A stretch of 64,000 nt of DNA from Streptomyces griseorubiginosus (GTDB lineage: Bacteria > Actinomycetota > Actinomycetes > Streptomycetales > Streptomycetaceae). Position numbers and translations under genes: made by a program. Under the pieces are notes generated by a model, which was given only the letters and a program-made list of their open reading frames with translations, was not told where the DNA came from and made no database searches. Of this stretch, positions 12,169-23,301 are shown piece after piece. Location of the stretch: assembly GCF_001514195.1 (NCBI RefSeq), contig NZ_KQ948735.1, positions 373,172 to 437,171 of the forward strand, written 5' to 3'. Position 1 is the first letter of the stretch. Each line of letters opens with the position of its first letter.

Positions 12169-13023
12169 CTAGTAGGCCGTTTCCTGTGGGGACAGGTCCT
12201 GGAGGCCCAGCACTCTGAGCAGTTGGAGGCGTTCGTACGACTCCGTTCCCGGGCGGGCCGTGTGGACGACCAGGAGGTGGTGGTGCTCGTGGCTGAGCAT
12301 CACCTCGCAGTCGAGTTCGAGCAGGCCCACCACCGGATGCAGGAACCGCTTCGTGGCCCGGTTGCGCTGGGACACCTCGTGCGCGTCCCAGAGCCGGGCG
12401 AACTCCGCGCTGCCCGCCCGCAGTTCGGCCACCAGCGCGGCCGGTTCCGGATCGTCGGGACGGGCCGCGGCCACCGCCCGCAAGGTCGCCACATGGGCGC
12501 GCGCGTGGTTCGCGACATCCTCCTCGGGGAAGAGCGAGCGGGCGGTCGGGTCCAGGAAGAACCGGCGGGTCAGATTGCGGTCGCGACGCGGGCGGGACAT
12601 CACGTCGCCCACCATCGCCTTGGCCATCGCGTTCTGCGCCAGCACCTCCCCGCAGTCGCTCACCACCTGCGCCGGGGTGTCGTGCAACCGGTCCAGGATC
12701 AGCAGCAGCCCCGGCCGGACATGCCCCGACGCCGTCTCCCGCCGCGGCGGCTCCTCCCCGGCCAGGTGGAACAGATGGTCCCGCTCCACGTCGGTCAGAC
12801 GCAGTGCCCGGGCCAGCGCCGTCAGCATCTGACGGGACGGCCGCGGTCCACGTGACTGCTCCAGCCGCGTGTAGTAGTCCACCGACATCCCGGCCAGCTG
12901 CGCCACCTCCTCGCGCCGCAGCCCCGGCGTACGGCGGCGCGCCCCGGCCGTGAGGCCCACGTCGGAGGGGTCCAGGCGGGCGCGGCCACGGCGCAGGAAG
13001 TCGGCGAGTTCGGCACGGTTCAC
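12169..13023 (-). CDS. XRE-family regulator with MmyB-like ligand-binding domain
   Basis: 284 aa paralogue of the regulators at 4947 and 44319. HTH about 5-75 with ARRRTPGLRREEVAQLAGMS, then an MmyB-like sensory domain. The GTG at 13023 gives the usual family N terminus (MNRAELADFLRR), though its GGAGGG is almost adjacent; a GTG at 13041 is an alternative. It is divergent from the epimerase-type reductase at 13142 and probably controls it. CTTATCCAGG at 13051-13060 in the divergent gap also occurs, with one change, in the gap controlled by the paralogue at 44319. Confidence 0.9.
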   Translation of the reverse strand: MNRAELADFLRRGRARLDPSDVGLTAGARRRTPGLRREEVAQLAGMSVDYYTRLEQSRGPRPSRQMLTALARALRLTDVERDHLFHLAGEEPPRRETASGHVRPGLLLILDRLHDTPAQVVSDCGEVLAQNAMAKAMVGDVMSRPRRDRNLTRRFFLDPTARSLFPEEDVANHARAHVATLRAVAAARPDDPEPAALVAELRAGSAEFARLWDAHEVSQRNRATKRFLHPVVGLLELDCEVMLSHEHHHLLVVHTARPGTESYERLQLLRVLGLQDLSPQETAY

Positions 13024-13141
13024 CCCTCCAGCCTGCGCCACCCCGCCCGGCTTATCCAGGGACTGCCGATCCCCCGATCGAGAGGTCTCTCCCGGTGCGC
13101 CTCCAGCCGTCCCACGCTGGTCGGGACGAGAGGAGCAGAAC

Positions 13142-13996
13142 ATGCTGACACTGGTGACAGGTACGACGGGACAGGTCGGCCGGCGCTTCGTCCCGAGGCT
13201 GCTGGCCCAGTCCCGGCCGGGGGAGCGCGTACGCGTCCTCGTACGGGACGCCTCGCGCGGTGAGCCCTTCGCCGAACTCGGCGCCGAGGTCGTCACGGGA
13301 GATCTCCGGGACGCCGAGGCGCTCGGCAAGGCCGTCGCCGGCGTGGACGCGGTCGTGAACGTCGCCGCGGCCTTCCGGGGCGTACCCGACGAGGAGGCGT
13401 GGGCCGTCAACCGGGACGCGGCGGTGGAACTGGGCCGTGCCGCGGCGGCCGCGGGTGTCGAGCGGTTCGTGCAGGTCAGCACCGGTCTGGTGTACGGCAC
13501 CGGACGGGGCCGGCCGGTCACCGAGGAGGACGAGAGCCGGCCCGGCGGGTCCATGTGGGGCGCCTACCCGGCGTCCAAGGCGGAGGCCGAGCGATCGCTG
13601 CTGGCGATGGAGGGGCTGGACGTACGGATCGCGCGGCTGCCGTTCGTCTACGGCGAGGGGGATCCGCATCTCGCGCAGTCCCTGATGTGGGCGAAGAACT
13701 GGTCTTCGGCGCAGCGGTTGCACATGGGGCACCATGCGGATGTGGCGCAGGGGCTGCTGCGGGTTCTTCATGCGCCGGGGATCTCGGGACGGGTCTACAA
13801 CATCGCCGACGACGCTCCTGTGACGGCGGTCGAGTTGCACCAGCTCAACGGGGCGGAGATTCCGGGTGAGTTGTACGAGCGGGTGGATCCGGATCCGTGG
13901 CTGGTGATCATGTCTACGGAGCGGATTCGGCGGGAGCTGGGGTATCGGCCGGTGTATCCGTCTGTTTATGCGGCTCGGGAGGCAGGGGCGCTCTGA
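13142..13996 (+). CDS. NAD(P)-dependent epimerase/dehydratase family protein
   Basis: 284 aa extended short-chain dehydrogenase. A Rossmann nucleotide-binding motif TGTTGQVG starts near residue 6, catalytic YPASK lies near 141, and the acidic DLRDAEAL stretch is typical. GAGGAG lies eight bases before ATG 13142. The substrate cannot be read from the sequence; it may act on a nucleotide sugar or a small carbonyl compound. The divergent XRE-type regulator is its likely controller, a common pairing in Streptomyces. Confidence 0.87.
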   Translation: MLTLVTGTTGQVGRRFVPRLLAQSRPGERVRVLVRDASRGEPFAELGAEVVTGDLRDAEALGKAVAGVDAVVNVAAAFRGVPDEEAWAVNRDAAVELGRAAAAAGVERFVQVSTGLVYGTGRGRPVTEEDESRPGGSMWGAYPASKAEAERSLLAMEGLDVRIARLPFVYGEGDPHLAQSLMWAKNWSSAQRLHMGHHADVAQGLLRVLHAPGISGRVYNIADDAPVTAVELHQLNGAEIPGELYERVDPDPWLVIMSTERIRRELGYRPVYPSVYAAREAGAL

Positions 13997-14010
13997 GGCC
14001 GGTGGGCGGG

Positions 14011-14080
14011 TGCGGGTCCGTTGTGGCTGGTCGCGCCCACGCGGCGGAGCCGCAAATCGATACAGCCCCGCGCCCCTAAA
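14011..14080 (-). repeat. Dispersed 3'-end repeat, long form (copy 2)
   Basis: Long version of the repeat. It has the GCTGGTCGCGC ... CCCCGCGCCCCT ends of the short form but with an internal hairpin (GCGGCGGAGCCGC) inserted between them. It lies between the convergent epimerase and sugar-transporter genes. Matches 58103-58167 in inverse orientation with few differences. Confidence 0.75.
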
Positions 14081-14086
14081 AAGCCT

Positions 14087-15325
14087 CTAATCGACGTTCT
14101 TTATACGGTCGACCAGTACCGCCCCCGCCAAGCCCACCACCGCCGCCACCCAATACAGCACCCGGTATCCCCCCAGATGTGTCACGATCGGGGCGGCCAA
14201 CGCCGGGGCCGCCACCTGAGGCAGGGAGTTCGCCACGTTGATGATGCCCAGGTCCTTTCCGCGGTCCAGGGCCGTCGGCAGGACGTCCGTCATCAGGGCG
14301 AAGTCGACCGACATGAACACCCCGAGTCCGACCCCGAGCAGCGCCGCCACGATGATCGCGCTCGGCCAGGTCTGCCACACGGCGAGCAGGGCCGTCGCCA
14401 CCGCCATCACGATGCCCGACCAGCGCACGAACGGCTTGCGGCGGCCCACGCGGTCGGACCAGACGCCGCCCACCACGACCGTGGCCAGCAGCGCCACGCT
14501 GTCCACCGCGGTGAGGATCAGGACGCCCTGTTCGGGGTCGTGGTGGTGGAGCTGGTCCCGCAGGTAGTAGAGGAGGTAGAGGATCACCAGCGCGTTGCTG
14601 AGGTTGATCAGGAAGCGGGTCAGCCAGGCCCAGGCGAAGTCGGGGTGGCGGCGCGGACTCAGCCAGAAGCCGCGCACGAACGACCGCCAGGACCAGGGTG
14701 GTTGGTCCGCGGCCGCCAGTCTCAGGTCCCGGTGGCGCAGCACGTACGGCAGCACACCCGCGAGCGTGAACACCGCGCACGCCGCATAGCCCGCCGCGAT
14801 CCCGCCGGCCGCCGTCGCGAGGCCCGTGCCGACGACCGCGCCCAGGATCTGGGCCGCCCCGATCCAGCCGCCCACCACGCCCCGCTGGAGGCGCGGCACC
14901 CGGTCCGGCACCGCCGCCGTGACCGCCGCGAAGGCCGCGTTCAGGGTCAGCTGGACCAGGCACCAGGCGAACGCCATGAGCCAGAGCCCGTGCGCGCCCG
15001 CGAGCAGCAGCAACGACAGCGCGCCGCCCGCGGCCCCGGCCACGATCCAGGGGCTGCGGCGGCCCCAGCGGGCCGTGGTGCGGTCGGACAGGGCGCCGAA
15101 CAGCGGGTTCGCCGCCAGCGACACCACCGCGCCCACCCCCGTCACCCAGGCCAGCAGCGTCTCCTTCGACATGCCGGTGCCGGGCGCGAAGTCCTCCGCC
15201 TGGCGGGCCAGCAAGATCTGGAGCGGGCCGTACCAGCCCACCCAGATCGCCACGTTGGCGAGGGACAGGGAAGCCGTCCAGCCCTTGCCGACCCGCTCCA
15301 CCGGCTCCGCGAGGGCCGTGCTCAC
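14087..15325 (-). CDS. MFS sugar transporter (GPH/SLC45-like)
   Basis: 412 aa, about 12 hydrophobic segments. N-terminal NPLFGALSDRTTARWGRRSPWI is the loop-2/3 motif of glycoside or sucrose symporters, as opposed to drug exporters, and GVWSDRVGRRKPFVRW repeats it in the second half. GTG 15325 overlaps the beta-glucosidase stop in a GTGA, so the two are co-translated. A glycoside taken up by this protein and cleaved by the GH1 enzyme is the natural reading, probably cellobiose or another beta-glucoside. Confidence 0.88.
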   Translation of the reverse strand: MSTALAEPVERVGKGWTASLSLANVAIWVGWYGPLQILLARQAEDFAPGTGMSKETLLAWVTGVGAVVSLAANPLFGALSDRTTARWGRRSPWIVAGAAGGALSLLLLAGAHGLWLMAFAWCLVQLTLNAAFAAVTAAVPDRVPRLQRGVVGGWIGAAQILGAVVGTGLATAAGGIAAGYAACAVFTLAGVLPYVLRHRDLRLAAADQPPWSWRSFVRGFWLSPRRHPDFAWAWLTRFLINLSNALVILYLLYYLRDQLHHHDPEQGVLILTAVDSVALLATVVVGGVWSDRVGRRKPFVRWSGIVMAVATALLAVWQTWPSAIIVAALLGVGLGVFMSVDFALMTDVLPTALDRGKDLGIINVANSLPQVAAPALAAPIVTHLGGYRVLYWVAAVVGLAGAVLVDRIKNVD

Positions 15326-16644
15326 CTCTGGGCCCGGAGCAGGTCCCGGTACCAGCCGTACGACGCCTTCGGGGTCCTCGCCTGCGTCTCGAAGTCGACG
15401 TGCACCAGGCCGAACCTGCGCGCGTACCCTTCGGCCCACTCGAAGTTGTCCAGCAGCGACCACACGAAGTACCCGCGGACGTCCACCCCCGCCTCGACCG
15501 CCTTGTGCAGGGCGCGGACGTGGCTGTCCAGGTAGGCGATCCGGTCCTGGTCGTCGACGCCCTCGTAGGAGCAGCCGTTCTCGGTGACGACGACGGGCGG
15601 GAGGCGGTCGCCGTAGCGCTCGTGGAAGGTCGTGAGGAGCTCGGTGAGGCCCTCCGGCACCACCGGCCAGCCGAAGTCCGTCACCGGGACGCCCTCGATC
15701 TGCTCGACGGAGAAGGGGAGTTCGGCGGGGATGGTCAGTCCGCCGAACTCGGCGTCCTCGCCCTTCGGGGCGCCGACGCGGGTCGGGGCGTAGTAGTTGA
15801 TTCCGTAGAAGTCGAGCGGCTCGGAGATGACCTTGAGGTCCGCCGCCACGTCACCCGGCATCAAGTCGCCCAGCCCGGACGGGTATTCGCCCAGCAGGAT
15901 CGGCTCGGCGAACAGCCGGTTCAGCAGCAGGTCGTAGAAGTCCGCCGCCTCCACGTCGGGTTGGTCCTGGGAGGCCGGCCAGGTCGGCCCGTGCGAGTTG
16001 GCGATCCCGATGTCCGTCGCACCGGCCGCGCGCAGCGCCTGTACGGCCAGGCCGTGGCCCAGGAGCTGGTGGTGGGCGGCGGGCAGCGCGTCGAACATCA
16101 GCTGCTTGCCGGGGGCGTGGGCGCCGATCGCGTGCCCGAACAGGGTGTGCTCGGCGGGCTCGTTGATGGTGATCCACCGGTCGACGCGGTCGCCGAGACG
16201 GTCGGCGACCGCGGACACGTACTCGGCGAACCGGGAGGCGGTGTCCCGCTCCAGCCAGCCGCCCTTCGCCTCCAGGGCCACCGGCAGGTCCCAGTGGAAG
16301 AGGGTCGGGACCGGACGTACGCCCGCCGCGACCAGTTCGTCCACGAGACGGTCGTAGAAGTCGAGGCCCTTGTCCGTGCGCACGCGTGGCCAGGAGACCG
16401 AGAAGCGGTACGCGTCCACGCCCAGCCCCGCCAGCAGGGAGACGTCCTCGCGGTAGCGGTGGTAGTGGTCGCAGGCCACCTCCGCCGTCGAGCCGTCCTT
16501 CACCCGGCCCGGTTCGGCCGTGAACGTGTCCCACACGGACCGCTCGCGCTCGTCCGCCGCGCCCTCGATCTGATGGGCCGAGGTCGAGACGCCCCACAGG
16601 AAGCCGTCGGGGAACCGGGGGATCGCATGCTCTTCAGTCGCCAT
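15322..16644 (-). CDS. GH1 beta-glucosidase
   Basis: 440 aa cytoplasmic glycoside hydrolase family 1. FPDGFLWGVSTSAHQIEGA near the N terminus is the GH1 signature. The acid/base is E162 in TINEPAEH and the nucleophile is E355 in VVVTENGC. The start at ATG 16644 (MATEEHAIPRF) fits the family; ATG 16656 adds four residues, and neither has a strong ribosome site. It is first gene of a two-gene operon with the sugar transporter. It hydrolyses terminal beta-glucosides such as cellobiose. Confidence 0.95.
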   Translation of the reverse strand: MATEEHAIPRFPDGFLWGVSTSAHQIEGAADERERSVWDTFTAEPGRVKDGSTAEVACDHYHRYREDVSLLAGLGVDAYRFSVSWPRVRTDKGLDFYDRLVDELVAAGVRPVPTLFHWDLPVALEAKGGWLERDTASRFAEYVSAVADRLGDRVDRWITINEPAEHTLFGHAIGAHAPGKQLMFDALPAAHHQLLGHGLAVQALRAAGATDIGIANSHGPTWPASQDQPDVEAADFYDLLLNRLFAEPILLGEYPSGLGDLMPGDVAADLKVISEPLDFYGINYYAPTRVGAPKGEDAEFGGLTIPAELPFSVEQIEGVPVTDFGWPVVPEGLTELLTTFHERYGDRLPPVVVTENGCSYEGVDDQDRIAYLDSHVRALHKAVEAGVDVRGYFVWSLLDNFEWAEGYARRFGLVHVDFETQARTPKASYGWYRDLLRAQR

Positions 16645-16702
16645 GCGCCGGATCATGGGTACTGGCGGGTAGGGAAGTCAACGGGCAAGCGGGAACTGCC
16701 AG

Positions 16703-16969
16703 TTAGGCGCCCTCTTTGAGCACCTTCGAGATCAGTTCGCGCTGCTCCTGCGTCAGCCGGGGATCGGCCGCGTACACCGTCCTGCCGTCCACGGTGATCT
16801 CGTAGCTGAAGCCGTCCGGGACGCCGATCGGGCGGGTGCTGCTCCCGGCGGCGAGTGCCTTCTCGGCCAGGGCCTGCCACTCGTGGGCATCGGGCCGCCC
16901 GGAGGTGTCGACCTCCTTGTGCCGCTCGATGCCCGCGAACCCGCCCGTGCGCCTCACGTCAATACGCAT
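16703..16969 (-). CDS. Emfourin-like inhibitor of M4 (protealysin-type) protease
   Basis: 88 aa, no signal peptide. MRIDVRRTGGFAG at the start and YEITVDGRTVYAADPRLTQEQ in the middle match the emfourin (protealysin inhibitor) family. These small proteins bind and block M4 protealysin-like proteases. It lies directly downstream of such a protease (17044-18114) on the same strand, separated by 74 bases containing a short hairpin. The gene neighbourhood supports a protease-inhibitor pair. Confidence 0.82.
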   Translation of the reverse strand: MRIDVRRTGGFAGIERHKEVDTSGRPDAHEWQALAEKALAAGSSTRPIGVPDGFSYEITVDGRTVYAADPRLTQEQRELISKVLKEGA

Positions 16970-17006
16970 GGGTCCCTGTCTAGTACGGATGCCGCGCTAT
17001 GTCGCG

Positions 17007-17026
17007 GACACGGGTGTTCCCGTGTC
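17007..17026. other. Hairpin between protease and inhibitor genes
   Basis: GACACGGG (17007-17014), loop TGTT, CCCGTGTC (17019-17026): a perfect 8-bp stem with a 4-base loop. No U tract follows on the transcribed strand, so it could be an attenuator, a processing or stability element, or chance. Confidence 0.45.
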
Positions 17027-17043
17027 ATCCGATGCGCACGGAC

Positions 17044-18114
17044 TCACAGGATCCGCACCCCGACCTGCTCCCAGGCCTTCGACACGGCCTGGAGCTCCTC
17101 GCCGCCGTCGCCGAAGCGCTCGCGGGCGGCCTTGACGGTGAGCCCCGCGAAGTCGTTGAACAGGGCGCGGTCGGAGAGTTCCCCGCCGGTCAGGACGTCG
17201 TACCAGATCTGGCCCGCGCGCTCCCAGGCATGGCCGCCCAGGGCGCTGGCGACCAGGTAGAAGGCGTGGTTGGGGATGCCGGAGTTGATGTGCACGCCGC
17301 CGTTGTCGCGGCCGGTGCGGACGTAGTCGTCCATCGTCGCGGGCTGCGGGTCCTTGCCGAGCACGTCGTCGTCGTACGCGGTGCCCGGCTCCTTCATGGA
17401 CCGCAGGGCCTTGCCGGTGACACTGGGGGCGAGGAGCCCGGCGCCGATCAGCCAGTCGGCCTCGGCGGCGGTCTGGCCGAGCGTGTACTGCTTGATGAGC
17501 GAGCCGAAGACGTCGGACATCGACTCGTTGAGGGCGCCCGACTGGCCGTAGTACGTGAGGTTCGCCGTGTACTGCGTGACGCCGTGGGTGAGTTCGTGGC
17601 CGATGACGTCGATCGGGATGGTGAAGTCGAGGAAGATCTCGCCGTCGCCGTCGCCGAACACCATCTGCTCGCCGTTCCAGAAGGCGTTGTTGTAGTTCTC
17701 GTCGAAGTGCACGGTCGCGTCGAGCGGGAGGCCGTCGCCGTCGATGGAGTGGCGGGCGTACGCCTTCAGATAGAGGTCGAAGGTGGCGCCGAGACCGGCG
17801 TAGGCGCGGTTGACGGTGGCGTCCTGGCCGGGGTCGGAGCCCTCGGCGCGGACCTCGGTGCCGGGCAGGGCGCTGCCGTGCCCGGCGTCGTAGATCGTCC
17901 GCAGTGGCTGGTCCGACGGTGCCTTCGCCGTGGGTGTGGCCGCGAGGCCGAACTCGGTGGTCACGCGGCGGCGGCCGCGCAGTTCGCTGTCGCGCATCAA
18001 CGTCTGCTGCGCGGGACCGGAGAGCGCGGGGTCGTCGTTACGGGCCAGTTTGTCCAGGACGTGTGGCGGTACGACGGTGCAGAAGACGGGCTCGAAGCCC
18101 CCGTTGGTCGTCAT
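17044..18114 (-). CDS. Protealysin-like M4 metalloprotease
   Basis: 356 aa zinc protease of the thermolysin family, without a Sec signal. The short protealysin-type propeptide is present (FCTVVPPHVLDKL near 10-25). Catalytic HELTHGVT has its first His at about 172, and the third zinc ligand is the Glu in GALNESMSDVFG near 194. Later motifs GGVHINSGIPNHAFY complete the M4 C-terminal domain. ATG 18114 is eight bases after AAGGG; a GTG at 18123 is possible. Protealysins lack a classical signal peptide, as here. It is paired with the emfourin-like gene downstream. Confidence 0.93.
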   Translation of the reverse strand: MTTNGGFEPVFCTVVPPHVLDKLARNDDPALSGPAQQTLMRDSELRGRRRVTTEFGLAATPTAKAPSDQPLRTIYDAGHGSALPGTEVRAEGSDPGQDATVNRAYAGLGATFDLYLKAYARHSIDGDGLPLDATVHFDENYNNAFWNGEQMVFGDGDGEIFLDFTIPIDVIGHELTHGVTQYTANLTYYGQSGALNESMSDVFGSLIKQYTLGQTAAEADWLIGAGLLAPSVTGKALRSMKEPGTAYDDDVLGKDPQPATMDDYVRTGRDNGGVHINSGIPNHAFYLVASALGGHAWERAGQIWYDVLTGGELSDRALFNDFAGLTVKAARERFGDGGEELQAVSKAWEQVGVRIL

Positions 18115-18289
18115 GTCCGGCACCCTTGCACTGCGTTATGTGCTTGTCACTAGGTGCAACCATGATTGGTGAAATGTAGGGATACGGAGGACCGTCTTCG
18201 GTTGCTCTGTGCTACCGGGTCGGCGGTGGGTCCCGCATACTGATACGGAACCGCCCATCCGGATCGGCTCGGCTAGAGTGGCTCGCATC

Positions 18290-20139
<1,850 letters not shown>

Positions 20140-20159
20140 TCCCCCTGACCGGGGGTTTT

Positions 20160-20195
20160 GGGGCCTTGATCGCTGTATACGGCGATCAAGGCCCC
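20160..20195 (+). terminator. Intrinsic terminator after leuA
   Basis: GGGGCCTTGATCGC (20160-20173) pairs perfectly with GCGATCAAGGCCCC (20182-20195) around an 8-base loop, followed by GTTGTTTA. It starts 20 bases after the leuA stop. Confidence 0.88.
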
Positions 20196-20324
20196 GTTGT
20201 TTATCGGCCATCGGCACGTGGAGGTCACGAGTAGGTATCGTCCGAGGTGCTGACGCCGCCTCCCTCATGTGGCTAACATCACGCAAGCGCGGCGATGTTG
20301 CCGCGGCGTTACGGAGGTGCTGAC

Positions 20325-21020
20325 GTGCTGCCTGGACGGGGACGAAACGGCCGTGCCGACAGGCCTGCGCGCCTCCTGGGCACCCGTACCGCGTGGACGA
20401 CCGTCGGTGACGGCGAGTTCTTCTGCCCCGGGTGCGGAGGCGACCGCAACTACCAGCGCCTGTCGGGCCGCCGCCGCCTCACGCTGCTGGGCGTGCCGGT
20501 CCTGCCGCGCGGCGAGACCGGTCCGGTGGTGGAGTGCGCGGCCTGCCGGCACCACTTCGGCACGGACGTCCTCGACCACCCCACCACGACCCGCTTCTCG
20601 GCGATGCTCCGCGACGCCGTCCACACGGTCGCCCTGGCGGTCCTCACGGCGGGCGGCACCTGCTCCCGCACCTCGCTGGAGGTCGCGGCCGGCGCGGTCC
20701 GCGCGGCCGGCTTCGAGGACTGCACGGAGGACCAGCTGGAGACCCTGGTCGAGGCCCTCGCCGAGGACACCGGGGGCGTCTACGACCGCCCCTGCGGAGC
20801 GGGCCTCGCCATAGAGCTCCACGAGGCCCTGGACCCCCTCGCCCCGCACCTCGCCCCGGCGGGCCGCGAATCGATCCTCCTCCAGGCGGCCCGCATCGCC
20901 CTGGCGGACGGCCCCTACACCCCGGCGGAACGCGACGCCCTCTCGACGATCGGCACCGCACTGACGATCTGCGCGGACGACGTCACAAGACTGCTGGCGG
21001 CGGCGCGGACACCGTCCTGA
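20325..21020 (+). CDS. TerB-like domain protein with N-terminal zinc ribbon
   Basis: 231 aa. Two CxxC pairs (FFCPGCGG and CAACRHHFG, about 35-75) form a zinc ribbon. The helical remainder (about 80-230) looks like a TerB/tellurite-resistance-type domain, with ILLQAARIALADGPYTPAERDAL near the C terminus. GTG 20325 is seven bases after GGAGG, which fixes the start. No other tellurite genes are nearby, so a direct role in tellurite resistance should not be assumed; TerB folds occur in many stress proteins. Confidence 0.75.
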   Translation: MLPGRGRNGRADRPARLLGTRTAWTTVGDGEFFCPGCGGDRNYQRLSGRRRLTLLGVPVLPRGETGPVVECAACRHHFGTDVLDHPTTTRFSAMLRDAVHTVALAVLTAGGTCSRTSLEVAAGAVRAAGFEDCTEDQLETLVEALAEDTGGVYDRPCGAGLAIELHEALDPLAPHLAPAGRESILLQAARIALADGPYTPAERDALSTIGTALTICADDVTRLLAAARTPS

Positions 21021-21157
21021 TACTCCCCGGGGAGTAGTCGGCCCCTCGGGTCACCCCGGGCAGTAGCCGCCAACTCGCCCTCCCGTCCGACGAACGCGCC
21101 CCTTTCCGGCGGAAGTCTGGAAGCGACTCAGACGTCCGACCGGAGGGAGGCCCGTTG

Positions 21158-23230
21158 ATGGGGGCCGTAGAGAAGAGTGTGCGGCGACGGGCCGTGCCCT
21201 GGCTGGTGCTGGGGCTGTGGATCGCCGTCCTGGTGGTCATGGCGCCGTTCGCCGCCAAGCTCGCCGATGTGCAGCAGGACCGGGCCGTGGACTATCTGCC
21301 GGCGAGCGCCGACTCGACGCAGGTTGCGAAGGTCCAGGAGCGGCTGCCCGGGGGCGAGGCCACCGAGATGGTCGTCGTCTACCACCGGGAGGGCGGGCTG
21401 ACGGCCGCCGACCGGGCCACCGCCGCCCGGCAGATCGGGCGGATCGCCGACGCGCACGCACTCACCGCCGAGCCGCGGGGCATTCCGTCCAAGGACGGGA
21501 CCACCATGATGTATCCCGTCGCCAGCACCGAGCCCGGCAGCAACGAGAAGGCCCGCGACCGGCTCGTGAAGGAGGTGCGGAGCGTCGCGAAGGGCGAGGA
21601 CGGGCTCGGCGTCGACGTCGGCGGGGAAGGAGCCCTCGGCACCGACGCCGGCGAGGTCTACGACTCGCTCGGCGGGCCGCTGCTCTACACCACCGCCGGG
21701 GTCGTCGCCCTGCTGCTGATCCTCATCTACCGCAGTCCGCTGCTGTGGCTGGTGCCGCTCGGCGTCGCGGGCATGTCGGAGTTCCTGGCGCAGGGCGTGG
21801 CCTACGGGCTCAACCAGGGGTTCGGGACCTCCGTCACCGGCCAGAGCGCCGGCATCATGACCATCCTCGTGTTCGGCGCCGGCACCGACTACGCGCTGCT
21901 GCTGGTGTCCCGGTACCGGGAGGAGCTACGGCGCATCGAGCGGCCCTACGACGCCATGGTCGCCGCGCTCAGGGGCTGCGGGCCCGCCGTGCTCGCCTCC
22001 TCCGGGACCGTGGCCGCGGGACTGCTGTGCCTGCTCGCCGCCGACCTCAACAGCAGCCGCGGCATGGGCCCGTTGGGCACGGTCGGGGTGCTGGTCGCGC
22101 TCGCCGCGATGATGACGCTGCTGCCCGCGGTCCTCGTGCTCCTCGGCCGCCGGGTGTTCTGGCCCCTGGTGCCCCGCTACGGCAGCATCCCCAAGGCCCG
22201 CCGGTCGCTGTTCGCCGCGATGGGCAGCTCGGCCGGGCGGCGGCCCCTCACCGTGCTGGCCGGCGGGGCCGTGCTGCTCGGGGCGCTCGCGCTGGGCGTG
22301 CTGAACCTGCCCGGCAGCCTCAAGCAGGAGGACTCCTTCACCACCAGGCCCGACGCCGTCGCCGCCATGCGGACGCTCGCCGCGGCCTACCCGGAGCAGG
22401 GCACCCAGCCCATCGCCGTCATCACCCCTGCCGACCGCGCCGACGCCACCCTCGCCACGATCCGCGGCACCCAGGGCGTCGACGATGCGCAGAAGGGACG
22501 TACCGGGGACGGCTGGACCGAGATCTCCGTCACCGCCGTGAACGCCCCGGAGTCAGCCGGGGAGACCGCGACCATCAAGGCCCTGCGGGACCGGCTCGAC
22601 GGCTCCTACGTCGGCGGGCCCAGCGCCGAGCAGCTCGACCTGAAGGACACCAACAGCCGGGACCGGAAGATCGTCGTGCCGATCGTCCTCGTCTCGGTGC
22701 TGCTGATCCTGATCGCCCTGCTGCGGTCGCTCGTCGCACCGCTGATCCTGGTGGTCGCCGTGGTCGCCGTGTGGGGCGCCGCCCTCGGCATCGGGGGCCT
22801 GGTCTTCGGGCCGCTGTTCGGCTTCGAGGGCACCGACCCCGGACTCGGGCTGCTGTCCTTCGTGTTCCTGGTCGCCCTCGGCGTCGACTACGGCATCTTC
22901 CTGATGCACCGCATGCGCGAGGAGTCCCTGGCCGGCGCCGAACCGGACACCGCCGCCCTCACCGCGCTGCGGACCACGGGCGGGGTCATCGCCTCCGCCG
23001 GGCTCGTCCTCGCGGCCACCTTCGCGGTGCTCACCAACATGCCGCTGGTCCAACTGGTCGAGCTGGGCTTCGTGATCGCGGTGGGCGTGCTCCTCGACAC
23101 CTTCCTCGTGCGCACCTACCTCGTCACCAGCGCGGCCGTCGCGCTGCGGCGCAAGGTGTGGTGGCCGGGCCCGCTGTCCCGGGCACCCGAGCCGCCGGTC
23201 CGCAACGAACCCCAGCCGGAACGCGTGTGA
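21158..23230 (+). CDS. MMPL/RND family exporter
   Basis: 690 aa, 12 predicted helices in two repeats, each with a large outer loop after its first helix. The paired GAGTDYALLLVSRYREE and GVDYGIFLMHRMREE motifs in the middle helices of each half carry the proton-relay Asp-Tyr pairs of MmpL proteins. These export lipids, siderophores or antibiotics using the proton gradient. ATG 21158 lies seven bases after GGAGGGAGG. A perfect hairpin follows the stop, so it is probably separate from the two-component genes downstream, though they may control it. Confidence 0.93.
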   Translation: MGAVEKSVRRRAVPWLVLGLWIAVLVVMAPFAAKLADVQQDRAVDYLPASADSTQVAKVQERLPGGEATEMVVVYHREGGLTAADRATAARQIGRIADAHALTAEPRGIPSKDGTTMMYPVASTEPGSNEKARDRLVKEVRSVAKGEDGLGVDVGGEGALGTDAGEVYDSLGGPLLYTTAGVVALLLILIYRSPLLWLVPLGVAGMSEFLAQGVAYGLNQGFGTSVTGQSAGIMTILVFGAGTDYALLLVSRYREELRRIERPYDAMVAALRGCGPAVLASSGTVAAGLLCLLAADLNSSRGMGPLGTVGVLVALAAMMTLLPAVLVLLGRRVFWPLVPRYGSIPKARRSLFAAMGSSAGRRPLTVLAGGAVLLGALALGVLNLPGSLKQEDSFTTRPDAVAAMRTLAAAYPEQGTQPIAVITPADRADATLATIRGTQGVDDAQKGRTGDGWTEISVTAVNAPESAGETATIKALRDRLDGSYVGGPSAEQLDLKDTNSRDRKIVVPIVLVSVLLILIALLRSLVAPLILVVAVVAVWGAALGIGGLVFGPLFGFEGTDPGLGLLSFVFLVALGVDYGIFLMHRMREESLAGAEPDTAALTALRTTGGVIASAGLVLAATFAVLTNMPLVQLVELGFVIAVGVLLDTFLVRTYLVTSAAVALRRKVWWPGPLSRAPEPPVRNEPQPERV

Positions 23231-23243
23231 CGAAGTCACTCCT

Positions 23244-23272
23244 GGGCGCCCTTCCTTCCCGGAAGGGCGCCC
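23244..23272 (+). terminator. Hairpin after the MMPL gene
   Basis: GGGCGCCCTTCC (23244-23255) and GGAAGGGCGCCC (23261-23272), a perfect 12-bp stem with a 5-base loop, 14 bases after the MMPL stop. There is no T run, as is common for Streptomyces terminators. It argues against starting the histidine kinase at GTG 23227. Confidence 0.7.
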
Positions 23273-23301
23273 TCCGCCCCGAGGTCCCGGAAGATGACAC
23301 C

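Noticed and set aside
14021..15535. Large plus-strand frame over the sugar transporter
   Set aside because: Shadow frame rich in Arg/His/Gln; the minus-strand genes are recognised and coupled.
23227..23301. Longer histidine kinase from GTG 23227
   Set aside because: It would put a 12-bp perfect hairpin, best read as the MMPL terminator, inside the gene.
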